Below are positions 37,385-47,471 of a stretch of 64,000 bases of DNA, one piece after another. Each line of letters starts with the position of its first letter. The first letter of the stretch is position 1. Source of the stretch: Legionella quinlivanii (lineage in GTDB: Bacteria; Pseudomonadota; Gammaproteobacteria; Legionellales; Legionellaceae); the NCBI RefSeq assembly GCF_900461555.1, contig NZ_UGOX01000001.1, positions 695,501 to 759,500 of the forward strand, read 5' to 3'. The notes under the pieces were generated by a model. That model was not told the origin of the DNA. It searched no databases and worked only from the letters and a program-made list of their open reading frames with translations. The translations under genes and the position numbers were made by a program.

Positions 37385-37492
37385 CAACCCTCACCCTGGC
37401 CCTCTCCCGGCTTGGGAGAGGGGAATTTCTTTTTAAATGGAATCTTCTTTAAAGTCCTCTCTCCCTGAGGGAGAGAGTTAGAGAGAGGGGAT
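37385..37492. repeat. Dispersed palindromic repeat between letA and uvrC
   Basis: CAACCCTCACCCTGGCCCTCTCCC-GGCTT-GGGAG type sequence at 37385-37423, plus CTCTCTCC-CTGA-GGGAGAGAG at about 37458-37478 and GTTAGAGAGAGG. This is the inverse-oriented counterpart of the repeat at about 14537-14606. It inserts a structured spacer between two genes usually co-transcribed. Confidence 0.75.
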
Positions 37493-37543
37493 TTCAATCG
37501 AGTTCAAAAAATTGTCAGGCTTTTACAGTATAATTTTAATTCT

Positions 37544-39409
37544 ATGAGTAATCACGAAGTCACTACCGATTTTTCAGCTTTTTTATCAAAGCTTACCAGC
37601 GAGCCTGGTGTTTATCGCATGCTGGATGGCGAGGGTACTGTGCTGTATGTTGGCAAGGCATCCAATCTTAAAAAAAGAGTCAGCAGCTATTTCAATAAAC
37701 AATCAATCGGCACCAAAACACAATCACTGGTCAATCAAATCACTGCTATTGATGTCACAGTAACCAGCAGCGAAACAGAAGCCTTGCTGCTTGAAAGCAG
37801 CCTCATTAAAACACTGCGGCCTCGATATAACGTATTGATGCGTGATGATAAAACTTATCCCTATATTCAGGTTAGCTCCGGAAGTGCGTATCCACGTATA
37901 GAAATGTTTCGCAGTAAGCGAAAGCCGCAGAAGGGTCAGGTATTCGGACCTTATCCCAGTGCGGGATCGGTGCGGGAAACACTTGGGGTGATTCAGAAAG
38001 TGTTTAAGATCCGCAATTGCCGCGACAGTTATTTCAATGCACGTTCAAGACCCTGTCTGCAATATCAGATTAAACGGTGCAGTGCACCCTGTACTGCCTA
38101 TATCTCTCCTGAAGAGTACCAGCAATCAATTAATGATGCGCTGCGGTTTTTGCAAGGTAAATGCGGGCAAATTCTTGATGAGCTGGCTAAACGGATGGAA
38201 AGTGCAGTTGAGCGCCTGGCTTTTGAGGAAGCGGCAGTTTTGCGCGACCAGATAAAAAGTTTACGCCTGGTCCAGGAACAGCAGGGGATCATTCAGTTGC
38301 GCGGCGATGCCGATGTCATAGTCATGGATGTTCAGCCTGGCTTCGCCTGTATCCAATGTCTGACAATCCGCGATGGTCAGGTAATTGCCAGTCAAAGTTT
38401 TTTTCCCAGCATGCCCAGAAAACACATTGCTCTGGAAGAATATGAACCCAATGATTTGCGTCAGCAAGTATTTGAAGCCTTTGTTTCTTATTATTACCTG
38501 GAAACGCCAGAACGAATTCCTTCTCTCATTATACTGGATGATGCTCTGACAGATGAGCCGGTCATTGAACTGATGTTGGGCGAACTCAGAAAAAAAGAAG
38601 TCCGTATTAACTCAAAACCGCGAGGTATAAAAGCGAGATGGCTTGAACTGGCCAGCAAAAATCTGCGGCTGGCAGTGGCTGAGCATATTGCTTCCACCAC
38701 CACACTGGAAAAACGCTACAGCTCTCTTAAGGAGTTACTTGCCCTGCCATCGGCGATAAATCGAATGGAGTGCTTTGATATCAGCCATACGCAAGGGGAT
38801 TCCACCGTGGCATCCTGCGTGGTATTTAATCAGGAGGGCCCCTGGAAAAGTGAATACAGACGCTTCAATATTCAGGGTATCACGCCAGGAGATGATTATG
38901 CGGCGATGGAGCAGGCGATTTCCCGACGTTTCAAACGTCTGGCGGCAATGCAGAATTTGCCGGATGTACTGATAATCGACGGTGGAAAAGGGCAGGTGGC
39001 AGTGGCGTCGAAAGTATTATCCTCATTAGACATTCAGTCGGTTTTTTTACTGGGGATTGCAAAAGGTCCGGAACGAAAGGCTGGCTGGGAGCGTTTGATT
39101 CTCGTGTCTCAGGATAGAGAAATCACTTTACCCATCGATTCTCCAGCTCTCCATCTTTTGCAGCATATTCGCGATGAGGCCCATCGGTTTGCGATCACTT
39201 CTCATCGTAAAAAGCGTTTGCAAACCGGACTGGACTCTTCCTTATTGACTATTGAGGGGGTAGGGTCAAAGCGGCGTCAGGCTCTTATGAACCGTTTTGG
39301 CGGTCTCAGAGAGTTGGCAAAAGCGCCTTATGATGAAATTGTGAAGGTCTCTGGAATCAATGCAGAGCTCGCAATGCGAATTTTTCAACATTTCCATCCT
39401 GAGGCTTGA
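37544..39409 (+). CDS. uvrC: UvrABC system protein C
   Basis: 621 residues. N-terminal GIY-YIG nuclease domain ([27 protein letters not shown]), four-Cys region (CRDSYF...[13 protein letters not shown]), UVR motif ([16 protein letters not shown]), RNase H-like domain with MECFDISH and LIIDGGKGQ, and C-terminal HhH ([20 protein letters not shown]). It makes both incisions in nucleotide excision repair. Full length with all catalytic regions; pgsA, which often follows, is absent. Confidence 0.98.
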   Translation: MSNHEVTTDFSAFLSKLTSEPGVYRMLDGEGTVLYVGKASNLKKRVSSYFNKQSIGTKTQSLVNQITAIDVTVTSSETEALLLESSLIKTLRPRYNVLMRDDKTYPYIQVSSGSAYPRIEMFRSKRKPQKGQVFGPYPSAGSVRETLGVIQKVFKIRNCRDSYFNARSRPCLQYQIKRCSAPCTAYISPEEYQQSINDALRFLQGKCGQILDELAKRMESAVERLAFEEAAVLRDQIKSLRLVQEQQGIIQLRGDADVIVMDVQPGFACIQCLTIRDGQVIASQSFFPSMPRKHIALEEYEPNDLRQQVFEAFVSYYYLETPERIPSLIILDDALTDEPVIELMLGELRKKEVRINSKPRGIKARWLELASKNLRLAVAEHIASTTTLEKRYSSLKELLALPSAINRMECFDISHTQGDSTVASCVVFNQEGPWKSEYRRFNIQGITPGDDYAAMEQAISRRFKRLAAMQNLPDVLIIDGGKGQVAVASKVLSSLDIQSVFLLGIAKGPERKAGWERLILVSQDREITLPIDSPALHLLQHIRDEAHRFAITSHRKKRLQTGLDSSLLTIEGVGSKRRQALMNRFGGLRELAKAPYDEIVKVSGINAELAMRIFQHFHPEA

Positions 39410-39605
39410 AAAAAAACGGCAATTGAGAGAATGTATAGGCTTTTGTCTGCATTGGCCGGTATTTCAGAATTAATAGCTGGAAAAATTTCCTTTTTAGCTA
39501 AACTTTTTTCACCTTCTACCGACATTAGCTTTGAAACAGATTAATAACGCAAATTTCAGCACGTTTTTTGCTTGAGAAAAGATAAATGCACGAAGGGAGC
39601 AAATT

Positions 39606-40334
39606 ATGAGAAAACTATTAGCAGTGATGACATTATTGCTATCGACTTCAGTGTCTGCCGCAAGCAATTATTATGGCGTGGGTCTATGTGCTTATTCTCA
39701 GTATCAATGCATCAAGGTGCAAAAAGGCCAAACATGGGAAACGCTGTTTCCTGACGCAGTGCAGCGTGATATTGTTCAGCGTTTGAACCGCTCCTACAAT
39801 CATTTATGGGCTGGGAAAGAAATTGTAGTCCCCAAAGATCTTAATCAGAAAACTTTGCTTGATTTCGCCCCCTTCCCGCTACAAATAGAACCCGAGGATG
39901 AAAAACAGGTGATTGTCGATCAGGACAAATTAGCCTGGGCAGCTTATGATGTAAACGGCAAGCTGGTTAAATGGGGTCCTATCTCTTCAGGCCGGGATAA
40001 ATGCTCAGACAGTAACCACTCTTGCCGCACAATGACCGGGATCTTTCATTTCTTCAGCAAAGAAAATGAGAAATGCCGTTCCAACGTGTTCCCTATCGGC
40101 AGAGGGGGAGCAAAGATGCCGTACTGTATGTATTTCCACAAAGGTTTTGCTTTACACGGTTCCGATGATATGCCTGGAGAGCGGGCCAGTCATGGATGTG
40201 TCAGGTTGTTCACGCAGGATGCGCTTTGGTTGAATCATGAATTTGTAGAGATAGCCAACCCCAAAATCAATCGATTGGGTACAAAGGTAATTGTTCGTCC
40301 AATATTGGCCACCAACAGTGGAGCAAAAAAATGA
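39606..40334 (+). CDS. enhA: EnhA-family L,D-transpeptidase
   Basis: 242 residues with a signal peptide (cleavage near VSAAS). A LysM-like segment spans about 36-76 (VQKGQTWETLFPD to AGKEIVVP). The YkuD catalytic domain has HG at 184-185 and SHGCVRLF, giving His196 and Cys198. It likely crosslinks peptidoglycan (3-3 bonds) or attaches proteins in the periplasm. ATG 39606 is preceded by AGGGAGC. It overlaps enhB by 4 bases and begins the enhABC operon known from L. pneumophila. Confidence 0.93.
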   Translation: MRKLLAVMTLLLSTSVSAASNYYGVGLCAYSQYQCIKVQKGQTWETLFPDAVQRDIVQRLNRSYNHLWAGKEIVVPKDLNQKTLLDFAPFPLQIEPEDEKQVIVDQDKLAWAAYDVNGKLVKWGPISSGRDKCSDSNHSCRTMTGIFHFFSKENEKCRSNVFPIGRGGAKMPYCMYFHKGFALHGSDDMPGERASHGCVRLFTQDALWLNHEFVEIANPKINRLGTKVIVRPILATNSGAKK

Positions 40335-40858
40335 AAACAATAAATCCCGGTAAAATTCTGTTGCTTGCGTCTGTGTTATTAGTCTCAATGCCAGCAAGCT
40401 ATGCTGAAAAGGCCGAAAAAGAAGATAACAGAAATCCTCTCGGTTGCCGCGACACCGGTTATCTGTTTGAATTAAAAACCCTGAAACTGCTTCCAGAAGA
40501 GGCGGGTGCTGCCCAGTCGATGTACTTTTTATTTAACAAGTCAAATCAGGCAGTTAGTCTGTATCAGATGCTCAACAAAGAAAGTTCGCGCAGCATGTAC
40601 CTGAATCACACGATCCGAAATGGTCAGTGGGCGGTACTATCAACGAGTGAAAAGCTGATGAAGTACATTTGCACTATTCCCCAACAGGGTTCTCGTTATG
40701 GTCAGATTGTGGATTGTGCGGATCATTTACAGGTATGTGAGTATACCAATGTAAAATATGGTTTGAATAATAAAGGAAATTACTGGCTGGTAAACGGTAA
40801 TACAAGGAGTGGCGCTCTTCGCGATGTTGTGCGTTATGGCATCATTCCGGCGCTATAA
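40331..40858 (+). CDS. enhB: Enhanced entry protein EnhB
   Basis: 175 residues with a signal peptide (MKTINPGKILLLASVLLVSMPASYAEK). The mature part contains GCRDTGYLFELKTLKLLPE and conserved-looking Cys at CTIP, DCADHLQVC. No catalytic motif. Assigned from its place between an L,D-transpeptidase and the Sel1-repeat protein, the enhABC order described in L. pneumophila. Its biochemical role is unknown. Confidence 0.88.
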   Translation: MKTINPGKILLLASVLLVSMPASYAEKAEKEDNRNPLGCRDTGYLFELKTLKLLPEEAGAAQSMYFLFNKSNQAVSLYQMLNKESSRSMYLNHTIRNGQWAVLSTSEKLMKYICTIPQQGSRYGQIVDCADHLQVCEYTNVKYGLNNKGNYWLVNGNTRSGALRDVVRYGIIPAL

Positions 40859-40902
40859 GATCGCAAATAATCGGCAAGCGATAACAAAAAGAGGGAGTCA
40901 CC

Positions 40903-43900
40903 ATGAAATCATTTATCCCGTGGTTTTGTCTGGTAGCTGCAACTGCAGCGAATACTGTACAGGCTGCTGACGGAATCGACGCTTATCGTCGCGGCAATTA
41001 TTTTCTGGCTGCCAAAAGCTTTGCGGAGGAATCAGGCAAGGATCCTGTAGTCGAGTATTACATGGGAAGAATGCGGCTTTATGGTTATGGAGAGCTGAAA
41101 AATAACACATTGGCGCTTCGTTATTTTACTGATGCGGCCCAAAAAGGGTATATGCCGGCTCAGGAGTTACTCGCTCGCTACTATCTGCAAAAAGGAAAAG
41201 ATCCGGCTCAGGCATTTCAGTGGTTTAAAAAATTGGCCGATGCCGATAACACTGCGGCGCAGATGTATTGTGCTGCAGCCTATATCTATGGGTTTGGGGT
41301 TAAACAAAACCCCGATATGGGACGCCGCTATTTCATTGAGGCGGCAAAAAACGGCAATCCGATAGCACAATTTGCCGTTGCTGCTCATTTTCTGGATAGT
41401 AGGGACAGCAGAAATAAAAAATTGGGTTTGATATGGTTAAATAAGTCTGCGGAACAGAATAATCCCAAAGCCTTGGTAAAACTTGGTGAATTATATGCTG
41501 CTGGCGGAATTGTTACACGCGACCTGGTGAAAGCCAGGCAGTTAATGGAACAGGCGGCCAATCAGAATTATACTCCGGCGATGGTATCTTTAGGGGAACT
41601 CGCTCAAAAGGAAAGCAACTTTGCCGAGGCCAAAAACTGGTTTAGCAGAGCGGCAGAGGCTAACAATATTGATGCCCAGTTTGATCTGGCCAAGTTCTAT
41701 CTAACGGCTACGAATCCGCAGCAGGATGTTGACTCTGGCTTTATGTGGATGCTAAAGGCTGCACAAAATGGTTCAATGGATGCTCAAAAGTCTTTGTCCG
41801 AAATGTATAAGAAGGGACAAGGGGTTGCGGTGGATGAAAATCTGGCTGCTCAATGGAAGCAGACAGCAGAAGCAAATGCCAGCAAAAAGATTGAGCTTGA
41901 ACCTCAAATCGCTGCCGCTCGCTGGTTAAGTAACGATACCGAAGAGCAATTTAAGGGTGTGTACCAGCTCGGCGGGATTTACAGCGCCTGGAATAATCCG
42001 CAGGCGCTAAAAGAAAATAATTATAATCCTGCACCGCAAATGGATGCGGTGACCCGTAAGCATTTGTATCAGCCCCAGTTTGTGATGGCTCAACCGGATA
42101 CCATTCCAATTAATGATTATTTTGATGTACTGGCTCCAATGCTGACTGGTGCTCATTCCAATGACTGGTCATACCCTCGCTACCCAATTGATAAGCAAAT
42201 TGCTTCGCTGATTCGTCATGACTCAATGGTCCTCAAGCATAAACAAGGTTTAGCGCCAGTGGATGATGGAGCATCCTATCTGCAAAAAGATGAGGAAGAA
42301 GATTCACCTGATTATCTGGCACAGCAAACATTGGGGTGGAAGCAACAGGCCAATATGCAAGCCGTTCTCAGTGAAATGTATAACCAGGCCATTCTTGGCA
42401 ACTCCTCTTCACAGTTTGAAATTGGTCAGTTATATCAATATGGTATCGGTGTCGTAAAAAATATTGATCAGGCGATTATTTATTATCAATTGGCAGCCGC
42501 ACAGCAGGATGTAAGGGCAGAATATAATCTTGGCGTGATTTATCTCGAAGGAAAAACCAATCCGGTTGATTATCAGAAAGGGATTGAATGGATGACCGAT
42601 GCCGCATTTAAAGGCAATGCCTATGCGCAATATGTGCTGGCTAACATCTACGAAAAAGGCCTGATCGATCCAAACGGCAATGAAATGATTAAGCCCAATC
42701 ATCAACAGGCGATGGCGATGTATTATCTCGCTTCCGCGAATCATTTTGGTGAAGCAGAATACCGCCTGGCCGATTATCTGGTGAAGGAAAAACAGTCCGG
42801 TTTAAGTCAGGCCGCTAAAAAGCATCGCAGCGATCTGATCAAACGTCTGTATGCGGGTGCTGCCAAACAAGGTGTGGCAGAAGCAATCCTGCCGCTGGCT
42901 TTCTATAACGCGATGGACAGCGATCCCAAAAAGCAGGAACAAGCGTTTGAAACAGCACGCCGGGAAGCTCGTAATGGGAATTCCGAAGCCGCTCTGTTGC
43001 TGGGCATGATGTATGATAGGGGTATTGCAGTCTCCCCTAATCAATACGAAGCCTTATACTGGTATCAGCAGGCGACTACCAATCCGGTGAGCGCGTTTAT
43101 ACTGGGAACCTATTTTACTGAAGGCAATGGCGTTGCCAAGGATACTGAAAAAGGTCGTGCGCTGTTACAGGAATCGGCCGATGCCGGATTTTCCTATGCC
43201 AGTCTGAATTTAGCTGTTCTTAAACATGATGTGGGTGAATATTTCCTGACCGAACTCGATAACGCCAGAAAGCAAGGCAACAGTAAAGCAGGTTTATTGC
43301 TCGCTGACTATTTCCTGCAGCAAGCGAATGATCCAGAAAAAATGAAGCAGGCCCGTGAAATTTATGAGTACTTTGCCGGTAAGGGTGATAAAGATGCGCA
43401 ATTAAAACTGGCGTTTCTTTATGATCGTGGTCTGGGTGGCGAGGCGAACAGCGAAGTGGCAGCGCATTGGTATACAGAAGCAGCTGAGCAGAACCAGCCA
43501 ATCGCTCAATTTTTGCTGGCTCAACTTTATCAAATGGGACGAGTCGGTAAACAGCCTGACTATGAAATGGCAAAAAAATGGTACAAGCAGGCACAAGCCC
43601 ATTCTCCCTACGCTTCGGTAGCGCTTGGTTTTATCTATGACACTGTAGATGATGACTATGTCAATGCAGCGGATAATTACAGCCGTGCCGCGGCCACCGG
43701 TGATGCCATTGGTCAGTATAACCTTGGTCTTCTCTATGAAAACGGAAAAGGGATGCCAGTTAATCCTGAAAAGGCCAGAGAGTATTTTCAACAATCAGCC
43801 GAGCAGGGGTATGGCAAGGCGATGACCCAGCTGGCCGGGCTCTACTTTAATGGAATTAATGGCATTCGTGATGAGCAACAGGCATTGCACTGGTACAAGA

Positions 43901-44517
43901 AAGCTGTCGCCGCAGGCGATAGCGGAGCAATGTACCAGCTTGGCCTGTTATCCGAGACAGGAGTGGCCACAAAACTTGATTTTCCCAATGCAGTGAGTTA
44001 TTACCAGCAAGCCTCTGATCTTGGGAATGAAAAAGCGCAAATGGCTTTGGCTAGAATGTATCAGTATGGTATCGGGGTACAGAAAGATATTCAGCATGCT
44101 GCAGACATCTACAAGGGGCTCGCGGCTAACAGTAATGCCTATGCTCAGTATCAGCTGGCTATGATGTATATTGATGGCCAGTTGGGTGAGCCCTCCCTCG
44201 CCCAAGGCAAGCCATTGTTGGTTAAAGCCAGCAGCAATGGCAGCAATCAGGCTGAAACTATGCTCCGCTGGCTAAATGCCCAGCAGGAACAAAAGCTCAG
44301 TTTTATTGAGCCCCTGCAATTGAACAAAGCCCCTGTGCTGGCCGGACAACCTGCGGAGTTGATGTATATGGATGCTCTGAATGAATGGAATCGTGGTGAT
44401 GAAACCCTGTCCCGTATGATTCTTGATCGTCTGATGACCCAATTCCCGCATTATGTTCCAGCAAAAAAGGTCTATGAGCAATTGAATCAGCAAAATAAAG
44501 CGCCTGATCTGGGCTAG
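40903..44517 (+). CDS. enhC: EnhC, Sel1-repeat periplasmic virulence protein
   Basis: 1204 residues, matching the ~1200 known for EnhC. A signal peptide ends near VQA (residue 21). The rest is more than 20 Sel1-like TPR repeats with consensus A...LG.LY..G.GV..D...A..WY..AA, in two blocks separated by a non-repeat linker (about 330-490). In L. pneumophila EnhC inhibits the lytic transglycosylase SltL, limiting release of peptidoglycan fragments sensed by the host, and promotes intracellular growth. GAGGGAG precedes the ATG. It completes the operon with enhA and enhB. Confidence 0.95.
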   Translation: MKSFIPWFCLVAATAANTVQAADGIDAYRRGNYFLAAKSFAEESGKDPVVEYYMGRMRLYGYGELKNNTLALRYFTDAAQKGYMPAQELLARYYLQKGKDPAQAFQWFKKLADADNTAAQMYCAAAYIYGFGVKQNPDMGRRYFIEAAKNGNPIAQFAVAAHFLDSRDSRNKKLGLIWLNKSAEQNNPKALVKLGELYAAGGIVTRDLVKARQLMEQAANQNYTPAMVSLGELAQKESNFAEAKNWFSRAAEANNIDAQFDLAKFYLTATNPQQDVDSGFMWMLKAAQNGSMDAQKSLSEMYKKGQGVAVDENLAAQWKQTAEANASKKIELEPQIAAARWLSNDTEEQFKGVYQLGGIYSAWNNPQALKENNYNPAPQMDAVTRKHLYQPQFVMAQPDTIPINDYFDVLAPMLTGAHSNDWSYPRYPIDKQIASLIRHDSMVLKHKQGLAPVDDGASYLQKDEEEDSPDYLAQQTLGWKQQANMQAVLSEMYNQAILGNSSSQFEIGQLYQYGIGVVKNIDQAIIYYQLAAAQQDVRAEYNLGVIYLEGKTNPVDYQKGIEWMTDAAFKGNAYAQYVLANIYEKGLIDPNGNEMIKPNHQQAMAMYYLASANHFGEAEYRLADYLVKEKQSGLSQAAKKHRSDLIKRLYAGAAKQGVAEAILPLAFYNAMDSDPKKQEQAFETARREARNGNSEAALLLGMMYDRGIAVSPNQYEALYWYQQATTNPVSAFILGTYFTEGNGVAKDTEKGRALLQESADAGFSYASLNLAVLKHDVGEYFLTELDNARKQGNSKAGLLLADYFLQQANDPEKMKQAREIYEYFAGKGDKDAQLKLAFLYDRGLGGEANSEVAAHWYTEAAEQNQPIAQFLLAQLYQMGRVGKQPDYEMAKKWYKQAQAHSPYASVALGFIYDTVDDDYVNAADNYSRAAATGDAIGQYNLGLLYENGKGMPVNPEKAREYFQQSAEQGYGKAMTQLAGLYFNGINGIRDEQQALHWYKKAVAAGDSGAMYQLGLLSETGVATKLDFPNAVSYYQQASDLGNEKAQMALARMYQYGIGVQKDIQHAADIYKGLAANSNAYAQYQLAMMYIDGQLGEPSLAQGKPLLVKASSNGSNQAETMLRWLNAQQEQKLSFIEPLQLNKAPVLAGQPAELMYMDALNEWNRGDETLSRMILDRLMTQFPHYVPAKKVYEQLNQQNKAPDLG

Positions 44518-44545
44518 TTTTGGGATAAGTAACGGAAATTTTGTC

Positions 44546-44665
44546 CGCACTAGTGTTCGGTAAAGAAGAAAATGGTTGCACGATTTATATCCAGCTTATC
44601 GGCCTCCAGTAGAGATAATGGAATATCTTGCAGGAGGCTTTCTCATTTACCGGACAGGTAGTGCG
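44546..44665. mobile_element. MITE-like element with ~19-base terminal inverted repeats
   Basis: Left end CGCACTAGTGTTCGGTAAA (44546-44564) and right end TTTACCGGACAGGTAGTGCG (44646-44665) are inverted repeats with one gap and two mismatches. Inside lies a second hairpin, GCCTCC...GGAGGC with AGATA/TATCT. No transposase fits in the 265-base spacer, so this is a non-autonomous element or IS remnant. Parent IS not identified. Confidence 0.5.
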
Positions 44666-44782
44666 CCTACGCGGGGACAGTTAATATACAATTGATGGGC
44701 TTAACTTAATAGTACCTATCAAACCGGCTGTACATCTCTTAAATTGACGCTTATGCGCACACTCCTATCAAAATGATGCGAA

Positions 44783-46282
44783 TCATAACTTTCGTTTTCT
44801 CGTTAACAAATTCTCGATCTGATGCAACAGATCGCCGCTATCCTTAAAACAAATATCAGCACTTACATAAAACAAAGGCTGGTTTTTTAACCCCAAGCGG
44901 TCTTGGGGATCTTCAACCAGGATGGGAGTTGCCCCCTTGCCTTCCAATAAGAGAACCGGATGGGTATAGAATTTAATCTTACTGGTTCTGGTTAGCTGGC
45001 ATATCGAGCTGCCGTGCCAGGGTTGGACAGGATCTCCCTGTCCTGCGGTGGTTAACAAGGCTAACTGACCGCGCTTTGCATGAATAGTCCAGCGAATAGC
45101 ATCAGGAAAACAGACGAGGACAGGATCATCATCTAAATCTCTGTCGCTTCTGATTTCAGCAATATAATGAATAGCCGCCAACCAGGCTTCCTGCAGCATT
45201 GCCTGCCGTAAATCTTCCTGCTCTTTGTCTGCTGTTTGATAAGGTTTAAAAATGCGGCGCATAATTTCCGTGTACAGCCGGTCATATTCCATGCCGTGTA
45301 TAAGCGCATAATTTTGTAAGCACTGGTAGGAAATGGTATACAACAGCGACTTGAAAAGAGGAACAAATCGGCCTTCTGCATAATCAGTTTCGGGATCAGG
45401 ATCACGTGCGATAGCATCATTTAAGGTCTGCGTCATTGCCAAGGGATTCAAAATGGGAATCATTACTTCACTGTATAACTGAATGACCTGATTTCTAATA
45501 CTATTTTTCTGTAACCACAGTGTCTTGGGCAGCGACTTTACAATGTCTTGCTGGTAGTCGGCTATCTCAACATAGTCTCCAATTTTTAATTGATCAATCC
45601 ACCAGTTTAGCCGCTGCTGATAGTGATGAATATTCTCAAGCGGCTCATTTAAAAAGCGGTTAAATCGGCTTCCGTCTGAAATCACTGTAAATTTGGCCAG
45701 ACGTGGCGGCGCCGAAGTCTGCTCCCCATAAATAAGGGTGATGGTTCTGGCTATTTCGGCCAGGCTCAGTAAAAAATTGACTTCCGATAAATCCGGCAGT
45801 ATGCCTCGGCTTTTTAGCGGCGAGGACGACTTATAGGGAAGCGCAGGAATGACCATTTTAACCGGCTGTTTGTTTTTAATCAGTTCTTTAATCTGAGCGG
45901 CCAAAGCCAGGCGCGAGTAATTGCTTTTACGCCCTTTCAGGAACTGGCGATCAAACATCACCTCTGCAATACATTCTGCTGTTCCAATATCCCTTGCCTC
46001 ATTCAGCCCATACTCCCTGAAATAGCAAAGCACTCTTTTTTTTACAGCAGCAACTCGTTCTGTTACAAACTGTTGCGATGCGTTTAGAAGCACGGGGATT
46101 AAGCCATTAAACATCCAGTCAGGAGAAACATAGGTAGCGCGCTTTAAAAATGCTTCTGAAGTGTATAAATCTAACTCGCTATTCCCATTAATTTTATCCA
46201 TAAAATGAGCGCTGATTACGGCCTCATTTTTCTGATCCAGACCTACCTGGCAAGTCGTTTTTTGAGGGCTGGTTTTGTTCAT
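44783..46282 (-). CDS. Isocyanide synthase homologue (PvcA/DIT1 family)
   Basis: 499 residues. The core (about 140-230) matches the DIT1/PvcA family: ALPYKSSSPLKSRGILPDLSEV followed by TLIYGEQ and the SDGSRFNRF motif with YQQRL after it. These correspond to the family's P(F/Y)KSxNPxKxxGxxPDxxE and SDGxxF signatures. PvcA enzymes make an isonitrile on an aromatic amino acid using ribulose 5-phosphate. The protein is longer than PvcA (~330), with an extra N-terminal ~130 and a C-terminal domain. ATGA overlap with the upstream FMN oxidase shows co-translation. No Fe/2-oxoglutarate PvcB neighbour is present. Confidence 0.8.
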   Translation of the reverse strand: MNKTSPQKTTCQVGLDQKNEAVISAHFMDKINGNSELDLYTSEAFLKRATYVSPDWMFNGLIPVLLNASQQFVTERVAAVKKRVLCYFREYGLNEARDIGTAECIAEVMFDRQFLKGRKSNYSRLALAAQIKELIKNKQPVKMVIPALPYKSSSPLKSRGILPDLSEVNFLLSLAEIARTITLIYGEQTSAPPRLAKFTVISDGSRFNRFLNEPLENIHHYQQRLNWWIDQLKIGDYVEIADYQQDIVKSLPKTLWLQKNSIRNQVIQLYSEVMIPILNPLAMTQTLNDAIARDPDPETDYAEGRFVPLFKSLLYTISYQCLQNYALIHGMEYDRLYTEIMRRIFKPYQTADKEQEDLRQAMLQEAWLAAIHYIAEIRSDRDLDDDPVLVCFPDAIRWTIHAKRGQLALLTTAGQGDPVQPWHGSSICQLTRTSKIKFYTHPVLLLEGKGATPILVEDPQDRLGLKNQPLFYVSADICFKDSGDLLHQIENLLTRKRKL

Positions 46283-47343
46283 CCTGGCCGACCAATAAAT
46301 GGAGTATAATTTTTAATATCCTGAATCGTCCTGCATCCAGTCAATTTCATTGCCAGGGCAAATTCATCCTTTAATAATTCTAACATGTTGACCAGCTCAT
46401 TTTTGCCGCCAACCGCCATTGCCCATAATACCGGCCGGCCGATTAGTACCGCGTCTGCGCCAAGAGCCAGCGCTTTAAACACATCGGTTCCTCGCTCTAT
46501 GGCTCCATCGACAAAGACCATCGTTCGACCTGCCGCCGTGCGAACGATATCCGGCAGGGCGGTGATCGCTGATTCGGCTGTGTCCAGTTGACGTCCGCCA
46601 TGATTGGAAACAACGATTCCGGCAATGTTTCTCTGGCAGGCTTCCTCGGCATCTACAGGATTAAGAATGCCTTTAAGAATAATTGGCAGTCTGGTAATCG
46701 ATTGCAGCCATTCTATATCCTTCCACGTTAAGGAGGGATCGAGATGCTCGGTGATAAAATGATAAATCGGCTGCTTGTTGATTTCAGTTTTGAAATTACC
46801 CGTTGTCAGTGACTCTGAAAGAGAAAATTGATTTCGAAGATCACGTTCCCGTTTTCCGCCAACAGGCACTCCAACGGTTAACACAATCGCTTTATAACCA
46901 GCTTGCTCTATCCGGTGAATTAATAATTGCGTTAAGGCTCTGTCTTTAAAAATGTATAATTGGGCCCACAAATGCTCACTTCCGGCCGAACCGGCAATCT
47001 CCTCAAGCGAGCGGTTAGACATACAACTGACTATCAGATTGACCCCGCATTCCTTCGCCGCTACACTGGTGTCCGGCTCGCCTTCCTTGTCAACCAGCTG
47101 ATGAAAGGCCATAGGGGCAATCAATAAGGGAAAAGATAGCCTCGAACCAAACACAGTTACTGACAGGTCTATACTGGATACATCGCGCAGACAACAGGGA
47201 CGAATGCTGATTTCATTGAGAGCCTGTCTATTATTTGATTTGGTGATTTCATCGCAGGCGCCGCCATCGATATAATCAAACACATCAGCCCTAAGCAGGC
47301 TTTGAGCCAACCCTCTGTAATCTGCGACTTTCACTGGATTCAT
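46279..47343 (-). CDS. FMN-dependent alpha-hydroxyacid dehydrogenase/oxidase
   Basis: 354 residues of the LldD/glycolate oxidase family. Motifs: FPLLIAPMAFHQL, LWAQLYIF, LPIILKGIL (Lys contacting FMN), catalytic VSNHGGRQLD (His and Arg) and VFVDGAIERGTDVFKALALGADAVLIGRP. The usual GGAEDE reads GGACDE. It oxidises a 2-hydroxy acid to a 2-oxo acid, or acts on a peptide or carrier in biosynthetic contexts (as MftD does for mycofactocin). Overlap with the isocyanide synthase homologue points to a joint pathway rather than lactate catabolism. Confidence 0.9.
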   Translation of the reverse strand: MNPVKVADYRGLAQSLLRADVFDYIDGGACDEITKSNNRQALNEISIRPCCLRDVSSIDLSVTVFGSRLSFPLLIAPMAFHQLVDKEGEPDTSVAAKECGVNLIVSCMSNRSLEEIAGSAGSEHLWAQLYIFKDRALTQLLIHRIEQAGYKAIVLTVGVPVGGKRERDLRNQFSLSESLTTGNFKTEINKQPIYHFITEHLDPSLTWKDIEWLQSITRLPIILKGILNPVDAEEACQRNIAGIVVSNHGGRQLDTAESAITALPDIVRTAAGRTMVFVDGAIERGTDVFKALALGADAVLIGRPVLWAMAVGGKNELVNMLELLKDEFALAMKLTGCRTIQDIKNYTPFIGRPG

Positions 47344-47382
47344 TTATCTTGCCAATTAAAACAGATCCACTATCTTCGCTTT

Positions 47383-47397
47383 ATTATCGAGGATAAT
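47383..47397. promoter_or_regulatory. Palindrome upstream of the FMN oxidase gene
   Basis: ATTATC-GAG-GATAAT, a perfect 6-3-6 inverted repeat 40 bases before the oxidase start, in a 128-base gap after the DUF2063 gene. The half-site GATAAT is reminiscent of Fur sites, but the arrangement is not the full Fur box. Candidate operator only. Confidence 0.3.
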
Positions 47398-47471
47398 CAA
47401 ATGATTCAGACCGCCTTTAAATCCATAGTGTGTCAGGATGAGTGCATGAACTCATTGGCGGCTTATAAAGT

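Noticed and set aside
39410-39605. tRNA genes or pgsA after uvrC, as seen in other gammaproteobacteria
   Set aside because: No cloverleaf-like sequence and no open frame; the spacer leads straight to enhA.
47383-47397. Canonical Fur box upstream of the FMN oxidase
   Set aside because: Only a 6-3-6 palindrome with GATAAT halves is present; the full 19-base Fur arrangement is missing, so it is listed only as a candidate operator.
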